DNA from: Clostridiales bacterium
GTDB taxonomy: Bacteria; Bacillota; Clostridia; Christensenellales; Aristaeellaceae
Direction: 5' to 3'
NCBI GenBank assembly: GCA_015056255.1
Contig: SVGP01000012.1
Coordinates: 1-64,000 of the forward strand
DNA length: 64,000 bases
Shown: piece by piece, positions 1 through 8,892 of the stretch
Numbering within the stretch: the stretch's first letter is position 1
Layout of the letters: every line of letters starts with the position of its first letter
Made by a program: the position numbers and the translations under genes
The notes under the pieces: model-generated
What the model was told of the DNA's origin: nothing
What the model saw: the letters and a program-made list of their open reading frames with translations, nothing else
Database searches by the model: none

Positions 1-1455
1 AGGGGTAGGCGTGGGCGGGGGCGTAGATGTAGGCGCAGACGTAGTAACTGCAGGCGTGGTAACGGCAGCCGTGGGAGTAGCTGTAGCCGTAGGCGCAGAC
101 GTAGTAACTACAGGCGTGGTAACGGCAGCCGTGGGAGTAGCTGTAGCCGTAGGCGCAGACGTAGTAACTACAGGTGTAGTAATAGAGGGCGTGGGCACAG
201 ATGTATCCGCGGGCGCAGTAATCACAGGCGCGGTAACGGCGGGCGTGGGGGTGGCTGTAGAAACGACGGGCGTGGATGCAAAAATTGTCTGCGTTCTTAC
301 AGGCTCGGTCACGAAAATCCATTCGTTGTTCCCGTTAGGTTTCACATCATTCCCTGTCGTTCCGGCTTTGATAATCACAAAAACAAGCACGACAATAATT
401 GTCGCCAAAACGCCGACAACAAGATACAAGCCTTTCTTTGCCTTTTTCCTTTTTTTCTTTTTATGTTGTTTCGTATGTGTTGTACTTGCTTCTCTTTGCT
501 CACCGATCAAATGCCTGAGATCCTCCGCCATTTCTCCGGCAGACTGATAACGCCATTCAACGTTTCTGTGAGTGGCCTTAAAAAAGATCTCTGTGAGCTC
601 CGGAAAAGACTTTCCCTTGGGCGGCGGCTGAAGGATTCCTACGCCCTCCATCTGCTCCGGCTTTTCACCGACAAGCAGAAAATACAAAACAGCGCCTACA
701 GAATATATATCGGAATAATAACCCTCAGCGTCGCCCAACAGCATCTCCGGCGGCGCATATCCGGGCTTGTTGAATCCTGTCATTTCTCCGCCGTTGAGGC
801 GACGGGAGGAACCGAAATCAATCAGCTTAATCGTTCCGTCCTTCAAAAGAAAGATATTGTCCGGACTGATGTCGCGATGCAGTATTCTTCTTTTATGAAC
901 CCGCTCAAGTACATCCAGAATATCGATCGTAAAACGAATGCTTTCTGTAACGGACAGGGGATTTTTCGCTCCGCGTTCGCGCTTTACATAGTTTTTTAAA
1001 TCCCGGCCTTCCAAATATTCCTGAATGATATAGGCTGTATTGTTGCACTCTATTCCTTCATAGCAATGAACAACCTGAGGAATATCTCTGAGCTGAATCA
1101 ACCGTTTTTTCTCATTCAGAAAGTCCTCTTTGTATTTCTTAAATTCTTCCCTGGATTCCTCGTCGTCCAGCGGAAGCAGCACCGCCGGATTTTCAGGATC
1201 GCGATAGCATTTACCTTTCAGGTTGCATTCCTTAATGCAAACCTTTTCTCCCGTATGTAAATTGACGGCAACATAAGTTACGCCAAAGCCGCCGCGGCCA
1301 ATGGCTTTACCGATCAAATACTTATTATTCAATACTGTTCCGGGCGGACAATCTCTGGAATTGGTCGATACATAAGGAATCGCCTGATTGCAATTCGGGC
1401 ATACCTGTATGCCTTCCGCTACTTCCATCATGCATGCAAAACAGTAATTACCCAA
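1..1455 (-). CDS. Zinc-ribbon membrane Ser/Thr protein kinase, C-terminus cut by window edge
   Basis: Hanks-type Ser/Thr protein kinase predicted to phosphorylate proteins at the inner membrane face. Seen: an N-terminal zinc ribbon (CFAC at residues 5-8, CPNC at 19-22), a kinase domain from about residue 45 to 310 with glycine loop GRGGFG, invariant lysine in CIKEC, catalytic loop HRDISPDN, DFG and APPE motifs, then a Lys/Arg-rich patch, one membrane segment near residues 340-360 and a Thr/Pro/Ala-rich outer part that runs off the window. The TTG at 1455 is chosen as start because an in-frame stop lies a short way upstream and the first in-frame ATG (1431) would delete half the zinc ribbon; its ribosome site is weak. 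A promoter lies at 1673-1701. Substrates are unknown. The same zinc ribbon plus GTV...Y(L)IG lead-in recurs in the protein at 37009. Confidence 0.88.
   Translation of the reverse strand, partial: MGNYCFACMMEVAEGIQVCPNCNQAIPYVSTNSRDCPPGTVLNNKYLIGKAIGRGGFGVTYVAVNLHTGEKVCIKECNLKGKCYRDPENPAVLLPLDDEESREEFKKYKEDFLNEKKRLIQLRDIPQVVHCYEGIECNNTAYIIQEYLEGRDLKNYVKRERGAKNPLSVTESIRFTIDILDVLERVHKRRILHRDISPDNIFLLKDGTIKLIDFGSSRRLNGGEMTGFNKPGYAPPEMLLGDAEGYYSDIYSVGAVLYFLLVGEKPEQMEGVGILQPPPKGKSFPELTEIFFKATHRNVEWRYQSAGEMAEDLRHLIGEQREASTTHTKQHKKKKRKKAKKGLYLVVGVLATIIVVLVFVIIKAGTTGNDVKPNGNNEWIFVTEPVRTQTIFASTPVVSTATPTPAVTAPVITAPADTSVPTPSITTPVVTTSAPTATATPTAAVTTPVVTTSAPTATATPTAAVTTPAVTTSAPTSTPPPTPTP
29..180 (-). repeat. 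60-bp tandem repeat in the kinase ectodomain
   Basis: Two adjacent 60-bp units (61-120 and 121-180) differ at only two bases, and a third partial copy covers about 29-60. Each unit encodes 20 residues of Thr/Pro/Ala/Val. The next 60 bases (181-240) are related but diverged. This is an in-frame, probably length-variable spacer outside the membrane. Confidence 0.9.
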
Positions 1456-1672
1456 TTCACTTCTCTTCTTTCCATAAAGTATTATCCGTTTATGATTGCC
1501 ACGGCATACGCCTATATATCTTTTGTATCAATATCAAAAAACCGCCGTCGAGCGTTTCTTCCGACAAATACGACCGCCCATGTTTCCTGTATAACGGCCG
1601 ACGCGCGCACGATCGAAAATCACATGCGTTTGCGTTAACCATCATCTTATAAAGATATATTTGATCGATATT
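1456..1672 (-). other. Long 5' leader of the kinase gene, no gene recognised
   Basis: About 210 bases lie between the predicted transcription start (near 1666) and the kinase start. A 50-66 codon minus-strand reading frame crosses it, but its longest form begins inside the promoter and it shows no ribosome binding site or recognisable motif. I see no known riboswitch fold here. Confidence 0.4.
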
Positions 1673-1701
1673 ATAATACCTCACCTCCATTCCGTTGTCA
1701 A
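1673..1701 (-). promoter_or_regulatory. Sigma-A promoter for the zinc-ribbon kinase
   Basis: On the minus strand TTGACA (1701-1696), a 17-nt spacer, then TATTAT (1678-1673). Near-consensus and correctly oriented toward the kinase gene. Confidence 0.7.
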
Positions 1702-1835
1702 CTTACTATTTACGTCATTCCAATGATATTATCGCGTGGATATTTTAGAAACAATTACATTTCTTCAACAGTTGTATTGATTACGCAAGTCCATTTATGT
1801 TTGCTTTTGTTCTTCCGCTGCGCGGATTGCGCAAT

Positions 1836-1880
1836 AAAAAAGCAAACGTTTTCGATTTAGTGCGCTTCGAAAACGTTTGC
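1836..1880 (-). terminator. Intrinsic terminator after the cyclodeaminase gene
   Basis: Perfect 14-bp inverted repeat (1842-1855 with 1867-1880, arm GCAAACGTTTTCGA) around an 11-nt loop, followed on the minus strand by six T (1841-1836). Confidence 0.85.
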
Positions 1881-1908
1881 CTGCCAGACAATGCGGAAAA
1901 CTCGTTTT

Positions 1909-2997
1909 TTATTTCACCAGCGCTTTTTCAAGCAGCACGGCAAAGTCCTGAACATTGGTTACGATGCCCCTTGAAGAAAGGCTTCCTCTGTCGGAGAGCT
2001 TGTTGACCGTAAATTCCGATACATCCACGCAATAGAAATAGACCTGGCGGATTTCTCCGTCCCTGGTCACGCGGTAGGACGGGGTCATGTTGCCGGCTGC
2101 AATGGTATGAAGCATGGTAGCCAGGCAGATGACAGTGGTGGCGGACCTGAGCTCGTTTCGCATGGCGTCCTGCGCTTTATACACATCCCCGTATACGCAC
2201 GGCAACGGGCCGTCATCACGGATGGAGCCGCCGAGGATATAGGGAATGCCGTATTTTTCGCAATTGTAAATCACGCCGTTATCGATCTTTTCATTTTCGA
2301 TAAATGCCTTGACGCTTCCGTAATGGCGGACGCGGTTGATGGTGTCCAGATGGTTATAATGGCCGTTGGGCTGAGACACATGGGTATACACATCCTGACC
2401 AAGCGCGGTTCCGAGATAGGCCGCTTCCAGATCGTGCGTGGCCAGCGCGTTTCCGGCAAGCACCGCGTGCACATAGCCGTGCTCAATGAGGCTCGACATG
2501 GCGTTTCTCGCGTCGTGGTCAAAGGCAAACGCCGGACCCATGACCCAGACGATCTTTCCGTGATCCTTTTCATAATTCAGAAGATCATAAAGCTCCTGAT
2601 AATCCTGGGAATACGCGGTTTCACGGCTGCGGTTTCTTCTGAAGGAGAACTGATCCTCCGCATGCGTTTCCTCTTTAAAGCCGTCGGCATACAGGAAAAT
2701 GCCCTCGCTTGCGTCCTCCGTTCTTCCGCACAGCACCTTATCGCCCTTTTTGAGGAGGCGGAACTCCACAACGCGGATTTCATTGTCCGGCGCAAGCACG
2801 CATACGCAGTCCATACGGCTTTCCTCGGCCAGCTTCCATTCGCCGTTTATTTTAACGTATTCCGGGTAGATGCTCATGGCGTGATAATCCATGGGCGCAA
2901 CGCCGTCGATTTTGACTTCTTCAAATCGCGCATCGGGCGCGGAAACAAATCTTTCACCGGTAAAATCAGGATGAACGTATTTTCGAAGTACAAACAT
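1909..2997 (-). CDS. Ornithine cyclodeaminase of the TIGR00300 (LOR/SDH) type
   Basis: 362-residue protein of the family that includes archaeal ornithine cyclodeaminase and the C-terminal domain of cyanobacterial arginine dihydrolase/cyclodeaminase; these convert L-ornithine to L-proline and ammonia with NAD. Seen: the family block AGNALATHDLEAAYLG near residue 180, the basic/histidine stretch NGHYNHLDTINRVRHYG, GGSIRDDGPLP near 262, LATMLHTIAAGN and a CVDVSE block near the C-terminus. The first 110 residues match the family's N-terminal LOR-like part in position. The ATG at 2997 has AAGGAG seven bases upstream. It follows the AraC gene on the same strand after a 73-nt gap and ends at a strong terminator. 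In a window that also carries argG and argH, ornithine-to-proline flux is plausible. The family is often annotated only as hypothetical, so the substrate is inferred. Confidence 0.75.
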   Translation of the reverse strand: MFVLRKYVHPDFTGERFVSAPDARFEEVKIDGVAPMDYHAMSIYPEYVKINGEWKLAEESRMDCVCVLAPDNEIRVVEFRLLKKGDKVLCGRTEDASEGIFLYADGFKEETHAEDQFSFRRNRSRETAYSQDYQELYDLLNYEKDHGKIVWVMGPAFAFDHDARNAMSSLIEHGYVHAVLAGNALATHDLEAAYLGTALGQDVYTHVSQPNGHYNHLDTINRVRHYGSVKAFIENEKIDNGVIYNCEKYGIPYILGGSIRDDGPLPCVYGDVYKAQDAMRNELRSATTVICLATMLHTIAAGNMTPSYRVTRDGEIRQVYFYCVDVSEFTVNKLSDRGSLSSRGIVTNVQDFAVLLEKALVK

Positions 2998-3070
2998 AAC
3001 GATTCTCCTTCGCGTGTGATAGATACAGTATACACGCTTTTTACGAAAAAAGCAAAAGGAAAATCACGTT

Positions 3071-5263
3071 TTAATAAAGTGTTTCCGCTCCCACGGCGCT
3101 TTCAGGCTTAGGGGTATGCTCCGTAATATATTCTGTCGGGGAAAGGCCCGTTTCCTGTTTGAATTTGCGTCTGAAGGAAGAGGAATGCAGATAACCCACG
3201 GCGAGGCTGACTTCATCAACAGAAAGCTTTCTTTCCGCAAGAAGCTCGCAGGCCTTTTCAAATCTCATTTTCCACACATAATCGGAAAATCCCACACCGA
3301 TTTCTTTTTTAAAAAGATAGCTCATATAGGCAATCGATATATCGTATTTATCGTAGATATTGGTAATCCCAAAGTCGGGATTGCTGAGGTTTTCTTTTAC
3401 AATAAGTTCGATCATCTTGGGCGGAACGGAAACCGCGCCTGTCTTTTTCTCAAAAATCCGGATCATTTCCGCAAAATGACTGCGGATAGATTTTTTCTCG
3501 GTTTCGTAGGCGCAGCTTCTGCAAAGATACAGCGTTTCAAGATACGGGTTTTCGAAATCCGTGAACGCTATTTTGGCGTCGTTCATGCAAATGGTCAAAA
3601 CGGAAAGCAGATCAATCAGAACATTTCGGATAAAAAAGTCCGGAATGGTGTCGTTTTTCACAGGTATGGCGTCCAGAAGATCAAAAATCTCGTTTAAGGC
3701 GGACTGGGCAAAGCTGAATTCGCAGGAGCGAAGCGCATTTTCAAAGGCAGAAATGCGATCATTGGGATATTCAAAATTATCATTTACCGGTGTATCGCCG
3801 TTGTAATCTTTCCAGCTGACGATTCGCTTTTCATCCGATGTGCAGGGATACAGCTTCTCTGCCTGAGAATAAAGGCGCGGCATATCAAGCACCGATGTGC
3901 TGACCGAGCTTAATGCAAAGCGCGCATTTGCGCATTCAAGCGCTTCAAGAACCATGCTTTCGAGGTTGTTTTCGGTAACAGACTCATTTTTGATGCCGCT
4001 GATCAGTAAAAACACCGTTTCATCATTCCGGGAAAGAACGCCCGCATCAATGTCCGGGTCGAAAAGGCCTGAAACAGAAGCCGAGAAAGACGCGTCGCAC
4101 GCCAAAACCGCAATGGCGTAGTCCGCATTGGGCGCAAACAGATAATCAAAATTATGAATGTCCTCCGACGATTTACCGGAAGCAGACATGATGGAATCCA
4201 GAACGGATTTTTTGATCAGGGTTCTGTAATAATCGATTTTTTCTTCGAGATCGATGCTTCGGTTTTTCTGTTGGGACATTGCCATATCCAGAATACGCAA
4301 GGGATCGTTCTGCGTGATGGATTCGTCCTTCATCCGGGCGGCAAGCTTGTGAAGCGGCTTGTAGGTAAGATTGGTGATTCCGAAAACCAGAATAAAGCCC
4401 AAAGCGATCAAAAGCGTAAGCACAGGAAGGCAATTGTAAAGCGCAGCGGATATCGATGCGCCAAGCGCCTGCCCGGAGGTCAGAGCGCAAATCCGAAGTC
4501 CGCCGGCAAACGCGTTAGAAATGCACAATGATGAATAGTTTTCAAACGGCACAATGCCGGTTTCGTTTATAAATCCCTTGGACAGAACTGATCTCATGCC
4601 GGAGGAGCCGAAAACATGATTGCCGTCTGTAATGATACATTCGGATACCGTATTTGAAATCAGGGACTGGCAGACGTCGGACAAAAGAGACGCGCCCAGA
4701 ATAAAAAAAGAAGTATAATTAAAATAGGAATGGTTTACAGGAAAATAAATGAGGCAATATTCGCCGTCCGATTCCAGATAGATGAGGCGGCCGGAGCTTG
4801 CGTCGATGTACTGATCGGGCGAAAAAATAAACGACTGCGCAGGCGAATGGATGATGACGTCGCCGCCCGTATATTTAAGGGAGTATTGCTTATTGTAGGA
4901 ATACATGCGGCCGTTGAGTTTATCGATATAGACCGATGCAATGATATAGCTGTTTCCAACGATGTATTTTTTAAGCTCCATTCGCACATTGTTGGACTGC
5001 GACGGAGAATCATTGTATTTGGATAAAACAACGTCCACATTATTGACAATGGCATTGTTGACCGTATACATTTCCTTGATGCCTTCATCAAGATCATTGA
5101 CTACGGCGTTCAGCTGATCAAGCACATTGGATTCAAACTGATGGCTCAGAACATCGATCAGCTCTGAACGATAGACGAACGCAAGGCTGAATACGGATAT
5201 GACAAAGATCAAAAGATAGGAGAAAAAATATCGGATAAATGTGCCGTTCAAAAGTCGCCTCAT
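3071..5263 (-). CDS. Membrane-bound AraC-family regulator with extracellular sensor
   Basis: 730-residue one-component regulator, a type usually found next to LplB/CymF-like sugar transporters. Seen: membrane segment at about residues 10-30, a roughly 250-residue outer domain likely of Cache type, second membrane segment near 283-303 followed by a short HAMP-like linker, an intracellular middle region, and a C-terminal double helix-turn-helix (about 620-715) with the AraC signature region VDEVSLAVGYLHSSSFRRKFKQ. It is divergent from the solute-binding protein and permease genes and most likely activates them when its outer domain senses the sugar, directly or with the binding protein. Start ATG at 5263 is preceded by GGCAGGT. 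No His kinase or receiver domain is seen. Family and role are secure; the ligand is unknown. Confidence 0.88.
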   Translation of the reverse strand: MRRLLNGTFIRYFFSYLLIFVISVFSLAFVYRSELIDVLSHQFESNVLDQLNAVVNDLDEGIKEMYTVNNAIVNNVDVVLSKYNDSPSQSNNVRMELKKYIVGNSYIIASVYIDKLNGRMYSYNKQYSLKYTGGDVIIHSPAQSFIFSPDQYIDASSGRLIYLESDGEYCLIYFPVNHSYFNYTSFFILGASLLSDVCQSLISNTVSECIITDGNHVFGSSGMRSVLSKGFINETGIVPFENYSSLCISNAFAGGLRICALTSGQALGASISAALYNCLPVLTLLIALGFILVFGITNLTYKPLHKLAARMKDESITQNDPLRILDMAMSQQKNRSIDLEEKIDYYRTLIKKSVLDSIMSASGKSSEDIHNFDYLFAPNADYAIAVLACDASFSASVSGLFDPDIDAGVLSRNDETVFLLISGIKNESVTENNLESMVLEALECANARFALSSVSTSVLDMPRLYSQAEKLYPCTSDEKRIVSWKDYNGDTPVNDNFEYPNDRISAFENALRSCEFSFAQSALNEIFDLLDAIPVKNDTIPDFFIRNVLIDLLSVLTICMNDAKIAFTDFENPYLETLYLCRSCAYETEKKSIRSHFAEMIRIFEKKTGAVSVPPKMIELIVKENLSNPDFGITNIYDKYDISIAYMSYLFKKEIGVGFSDYVWKMRFEKACELLAERKLSVDEVSLAVGYLHSSSFRRKFKQETGLSPTEYITEHTPKPESAVGAETLY

Positions 5264-5294
5264 ATCAAATTACCTGCCATTGTGAAATGAGTCC

Positions 5295-5323
5295 ATGTTA
5301 GCATAACTTTTATCGGGTTTCAA
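5295..5323 (-). promoter_or_regulatory. Promoter of the AraC regulator
   Basis: Minus-strand TTGAAA (5323-5318), 17-nt spacer, TAACAT (5300-5295). The -10 is imperfect. Confidence 0.5.
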
Positions 5324-5397
5324 GTTGTTTTTTGCCCCTGTCGCCCCCATTATCGCTCCATTTTTTCAAATTCAGGCGCATTTTGAAAAAGTGTGCG

Positions 5398-5427
5398 TTG
5401 AATTAAGGTAAGTTTATTCCATATAAT
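5398..5427 (+). promoter_or_regulatory. Promoter of the sugar-uptake operon
   Basis: TTGAAT (5398-5403), 18-nt spacer, TATAAT (5422-5427). An AGGAGG ribosome site at 5445-5450 serves the next gene. The AraC regulator would be expected to bind just upstream; I could not pick its site. Confidence 0.65.
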
Positions 5428-5458
5428 TAACGCGAATCAACAGAAGGAGGATGAGCCC

Positions 5459-6955
5459 ATGAAAAACACGACCCGTTTCTTAAGCCTGCTGCTCGCGCTT
5501 CTTTTCGTCCTGACTTTTGCTCCGGCAATGGCGGAGGAAGACATCGTAACGTATACCGGCTTTGGCATCTACAAGGACGATGAAAACCACACCATCGAGG
5601 ATTCTTTCGTTTTCAAAGACACGCTTGAAAAATACGGCATCAATTTGGAAATCGACTATTACTCCTCTACGGTCGCCGCCGAAAAGCGCAGCCTGCTTCT
5701 GGGCAGCGGCGACTATCCGGACATTTTCTTCTGCGAAGTTGACGTGGAATGGTACGGCGCGCAGGAAGGCATCCTCCTTCCTCTCGAAGAATTGATCAAG
5801 GAATATGCGCCCAACATGGCCGCCTACATCGATTCTCAGAACGCCTGGGATTATCTGACCTGCACCGACGGCCATGTATACGGTTTCCCCACCTTCGGCG
5901 TACAGAATGCGCGCGACGGCGTTTTGTGGATCAACCGCACCTGGCTGGAAAACCTCGATCTTGAAATGCCCACAAGCTTTGACGAGCTTTATGACGTGCT
6001 CGTTGCGTTCAAAGAATACGACGCCAACGGAAACGGTGACGCCTCGGACGAGATTCCGTTTTTGAGCTACGAAGTTTCCAACGGCGCCAACTTCATCGAG
6101 CTTTTCAACTATTGCGAGTGGATGTTCAACTATGAATTCAGAACTGTGGTTGACGAAGACGGCACCTGCCGTATGCTCCCCATGACCGAAGAGTTCAAAA
6201 GCCTGATTGAATACCTGACCACCCTGTATCAGGAAGGCCTTCTGAACGAAGACTGCTTCACCCTGACCAGCGAGTCCGCCGCGGCCCTTGTCAAGACCTC
6301 GGACACCGTCGGTATGTTCATCGCCACTTCCCCCACCAATCTTTGCAGCCGCGAAGACGCGCTCAATTGGGCGGTTGTTGAACCCTGGTCCAACTCCGTT
6401 GAGGTTTCCAATGGCATCTATCGCCTCGGCATGTGCATCACCAACAAGTGTGAAAACCCCGAAAAGTTTGTTCAGTGGCTCGATTACCTTTTCACCGAGG
6501 AAGGCTCCATCCACAGCCGTCTGGGCATTCAGGGCAAAACCTATGAAATCGACGAAAACGGGAACTATTACTGGCTTGAGTCTGAAGAGCAGACACTGAG
6601 CGATATCCAGAATATCCTGTGCTATAAGGGCATCGGTTATATCACTGATTTTGAGCTGTTCAATGACGCAGGCTCCGACAAGGTTCAGTCCTACATAGAT
6701 CAGCAAAGACGCATTGCCGCAAATCATGCCGGCCTTATGATGTTCGAGCTCGCCTTCACGGAGGATCAGCTTACGGTGGGTCTGCCCATCATGATCGACA
6801 TGAATACCGCCTACCCCCAGTACATGGCCAAAGTCATGACCGGCGAATACGATCTTGAGACTTCCTGGGTCGAGTTCCAGCAGCAGCTTAACGACATGCA
6901 GGTTCCGGTTCTTGAAGAAATCATCCAGGACTGCTACGACAGAATGGAAAAATAG
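5459..6955 (+). CDS. Extracellular solute-binding protein of a sugar ABC transporter
   Basis: 498-residue secreted binding protein of the family-1 (LplA-like) type, which captures a carbohydrate and delivers it to the permeases encoded next. Seen: a classical signal peptide with cleavage probably after AMA at residues 23-25; no lipobox cysteine, so attachment to the membrane, if any, must be indirect. Acidic mature protein with the dense aromatic content (W, Y) usual for sugar binding. Start ATG has AGGAGG eight bases upstream. First gene of the operon; an intrinsic terminator between it and the permeases should give it excess transcript. No ATPase gene follows: transporters of this class usually share a single MsmK-like ATPase encoded elsewhere (family knowledge). 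The sugar is not identifiable. Confidence 0.88.
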   Translation: MKNTTRFLSLLLALLFVLTFAPAMAEEDIVTYTGFGIYKDDENHTIEDSFVFKDTLEKYGINLEIDYYSSTVAAEKRSLLLGSGDYPDIFFCEVDVEWYGAQEGILLPLEELIKEYAPNMAAYIDSQNAWDYLTCTDGHVYGFPTFGVQNARDGVLWINRTWLENLDLEMPTSFDELYDVLVAFKEYDANGNGDASDEIPFLSYEVSNGANFIELFNYCEWMFNYEFRTVVDEDGTCRMLPMTEEFKSLIEYLTTLYQEGLLNEDCFTLTSESAAALVKTSDTVGMFIATSPTNLCSREDALNWAVVEPWSNSVEVSNGIYRLGMCITNKCENPEKFVQWLDYLFTEEGSIHSRLGIQGKTYEIDENGNYYWLESEEQTLSDIQNILCYKGIGYITDFELFNDAGSDKVQSYIDQQRRIAANHAGLMMFELAFTEDQLTVGLPIMIDMNTAYPQYMAKVMTGEYDLETSWVEFQQQLNDMQVPVLEEIIQDCYDRMEK

Positions 6956-6968
6956 TTGAATCAATCCA

Positions 6969-7010
6969 AAAGCGTGCGGACGCTGAAAATGGGTGTCCGC
7001 ACGCTTTTTT
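6969..7010 (+). terminator. Intra-operon intrinsic terminator between binding protein and permease
   Basis: Arms AAAGCGTGCGGAC (6969-6981) and its complement (6995-7007), a 13-nt loop, and six T at 7005-7010. It lies 14 nt after the binding-protein stop and just before the permease ribosome site, fitting partial termination that raises binding protein over permease. Confidence 0.85.
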
Positions 7011-7025
7011 GAACAGGAGTCAGCC

Positions 7026-7958
7026 ATGATCTTGTCACGAAAAAAGGATTCTTACATAAAACGCCTTATGAAGGATATGGTGAATAACTGGATATTATAT
7101 GTGATGATATTGCCGGTTATTCTGTATGTGCTTCTTTTTTGCTATGCGCCGATGTACGGCGTAACGCTTGCATTCAAAGCTTATAAGATCAAAGACGGCA
7201 TTTTTGCCAGCCGCTGGGTGGGTTTTGAGTATTTTTCGCGTTTTATGCGCTCCTACAGCTTTTCAAATCTCATTCGAAACACCCTTGGCGTAAGCGTTTA
7301 TACGCTTGTGGTCGGTTTTCCGCTTCCAATTATTTTTGCGCTTCTTCTTAACTATTTAAGACTGCCTAAGCTTAAGAAGTCCATACAGCTCATCTCCTAC
7401 GCGCCGCATTTTATATCGGTCGTGGTTATGTGCGGAATCATAAAGCTGTTTTTTGCAGACAAAGGTCCCTTGAACCGCCTTACCGAAATGATGGGCGGAC
7501 AGACGATCAACTATCTGACCAGCCCTGCCATTTATAAATCGCTTTACGTCTGGACGGGCGTCTGGCAGAGCATGGGATGGTCTGCTATTATTTACATCTC
7601 TGCGCTGGCGGGCGTGGATTACGAAATTCACGAAGCCGCCATTGTCGATGGCGCAACAAAAATCAAGCGCATCATTCACATCGATCTTCCCTCCATCAAG
7701 CCGACCGTCGTCATGCTTCTGATCATGAACGTGGGTGGTCTGATGGGCGTTGGCTTTGACAAAGCCTATCTTCTGCAAAACGAACTGAACCTGAGTTCTT
7801 CTGAAAACCTCGCGACCTACATCTATAAAATGGGTCTTATCAAAAGCGATTATTCCCTTTCCACCGCTGCCGGCCTTTTCAATACCGTAATCAACCTTAC
7901 GCTCATCGTTACAGCAAACACTGTGAGCAAAAGGCTGGCGGACGAAAGCTTATTCTAA
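7026..7958 (+). CDS. ABC sugar permease, LplB type
   Basis: 310-residue inner-membrane permease, first of a heterodimer that forms the translocation channel. Seen: about six hydrophobic segments and the cytoplasmic coupling motif HEAAIVDGATKIKRIIHIDL near residue 205, where the ATPase docks. I place the start at ATG 7026, preceded by AGGAG at 7014-7018; a start 33 nt upstream would lie inside the terminator hairpin. N-terminal SRKKDSYIKRLMKDMVNNWILYVM is typical of LplB. Followed after 16 nt by the second permease. Confidence 0.9.
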   Translation: MILSRKKDSYIKRLMKDMVNNWILYVMILPVILYVLLFCYAPMYGVTLAFKAYKIKDGIFASRWVGFEYFSRFMRSYSFSNLIRNTLGVSVYTLVVGFPLPIIFALLLNYLRLPKLKKSIQLISYAPHFISVVVMCGIIKLFFADKGPLNRLTEMMGGQTINYLTSPAIYKSLYVWTGVWQSMGWSAIIYISALAGVDYEIHEAAIVDGATKIKRIIHIDLPSIKPTVVMLLIMNVGGLMGVGFDKAYLLQNELNLSSSENLATYIYKMGLIKSDYSLSTAAGLFNTVINLTLIVTANTVSKRLADESLF

Positions 7959-7974
7959 AGGGAGGACGAATGAA

Positions 7975-8892
7975 ATGAACACAATGATCCAAGCCAAAAA
8001 GTCAAACCGCATCCGTTCTTCCCTGCAGGACAAAATCTTTGACGCATCAAATGTCGTCATCATGATTCTTCTTTTGTTTGTGTACATCTGGCCGCTTTGG
8101 TTTGTGATTATCGCCTCCTTCAGCGACCCTATGGAGGTTCAGCTCGGAAAGGTTTTGTTCTGGCCGATCAAGCCGAGCGTTGATTCATACATCGAATTGA
8201 TTCACCGAGATTCCATCTGGATCGGCTATAAAAATACGATTGTGTATACCGTTCTCGGAACGCTGATCAATATGTTTTTCACAATCTGTGCCGCCTATCC
8301 ACTGTCCCGCAAGGACTTTGTTATCCGCGGCCCCGTAATGGTGTTTCTTTTGATCACCATGTACTTCAACGGCGGCCTGATTCCAACCTATATGCTGGTC
8401 AAAGCCCTGGGCCTTGTGGACACCATCTGGTGCGTGATTCTGGGCGGCGCACTCAGCGTATATAATATGCTCATCATGCGCTCCTACTTCATGAACAGCA
8501 TTCCCCCTGCCCTGCAGGAAGCCGCAGTGCTTGACGGAGCAAACAGTTTCCAGTATCTGATCAGGGTGGTTCTTCCGCTTTCAAAGCCTGTCATGGCAGT
8601 TATCGCCCTGTATTACGCCATCGGTCATTGGAACGACTATTTTACGGCGCTTGTTTATTTTCAGGATGAAAGCAAATATCCTTTGCAGCTGGTTCTCAAG
8701 GAAATCCATCAGAGCGTAACCGCGCAAAGCATTGACATGTCCAACAACCTTGACATGGAGGAAAAGGTCAAGCTTGCACAATCGCTTAAATACAGCTCGA
8801 TCATTGTGGCAACCGTTCCTGTAATGATTCTTTATCCGTTTATTCAGCGGTATTTTGTAAAGGGCGTCATGATCGGCTCGGTGAAGGGATGA
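7975..8892 (+). CDS. ABC sugar permease, CymF/LplC type
   Basis: 305-residue partner permease. Seen: six predicted membrane segments, coupling motif QEAAVLDGANSFQYLIRVVLPLSKP near residue 180, and the usual C-terminal RYFVKGVMIGSVKG. A GGGAGG site precedes the start. Its stop overlaps the ATG of the next gene (ATGA at 8889), so the next protein is translationally coupled to transporter synthesis and is probably part of the same pathway. Confidence 0.9.
   Translation: MNTMIQAKKSNRIRSSLQDKIFDASNVVIMILLLFVYIWPLWFVIIASFSDPMEVQLGKVLFWPIKPSVDSYIELIHRDSIWIGYKNTIVYTVLGTLINMFFTICAAYPLSRKDFVIRGPVMVFLLITMYFNGGLIPTYMLVKALGLVDTIWCVILGGALSVYNMLIMRSYFMNSIPPALQEAAVLDGANSFQYLIRVVLPLSKPVMAVIALYYAIGHWNDYFTALVYFQDESKYPLQLVLKEIHQSVTAQSIDMSNNLDMEEKVKLAQSLKYSSIIVATVPVMILYPFIQRYFVKGVMIGSVKG

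Noticed and set aside
1490-1690. 66-codon minus-strand frame upstream of the kinase
   Set aside because: Starts inside the promoter and has no ribosome site or motif; treated as untranslated leader.
1842-1880. Catabolite-repression (cre)-like matches GAAAACGTTT
   Set aside because: They are the arms of a terminator hairpin behind a gene and match the cre consensus at only about 11 of 14 positions.
2107-3111. 334-codon plus-strand frame opposite the cyclodeaminase
   Set aside because: Antisense shadow; the minus frame carries family motifs and ends at a terminator.
5480-7027. 515-codon open frame on the minus strand opposite the solute-binding protein
   Set aside because: It mirrors the codon bias of the real plus-strand gene, crosses the terminator, and has no motif, while the plus frame has a signal peptide and ribosome site.
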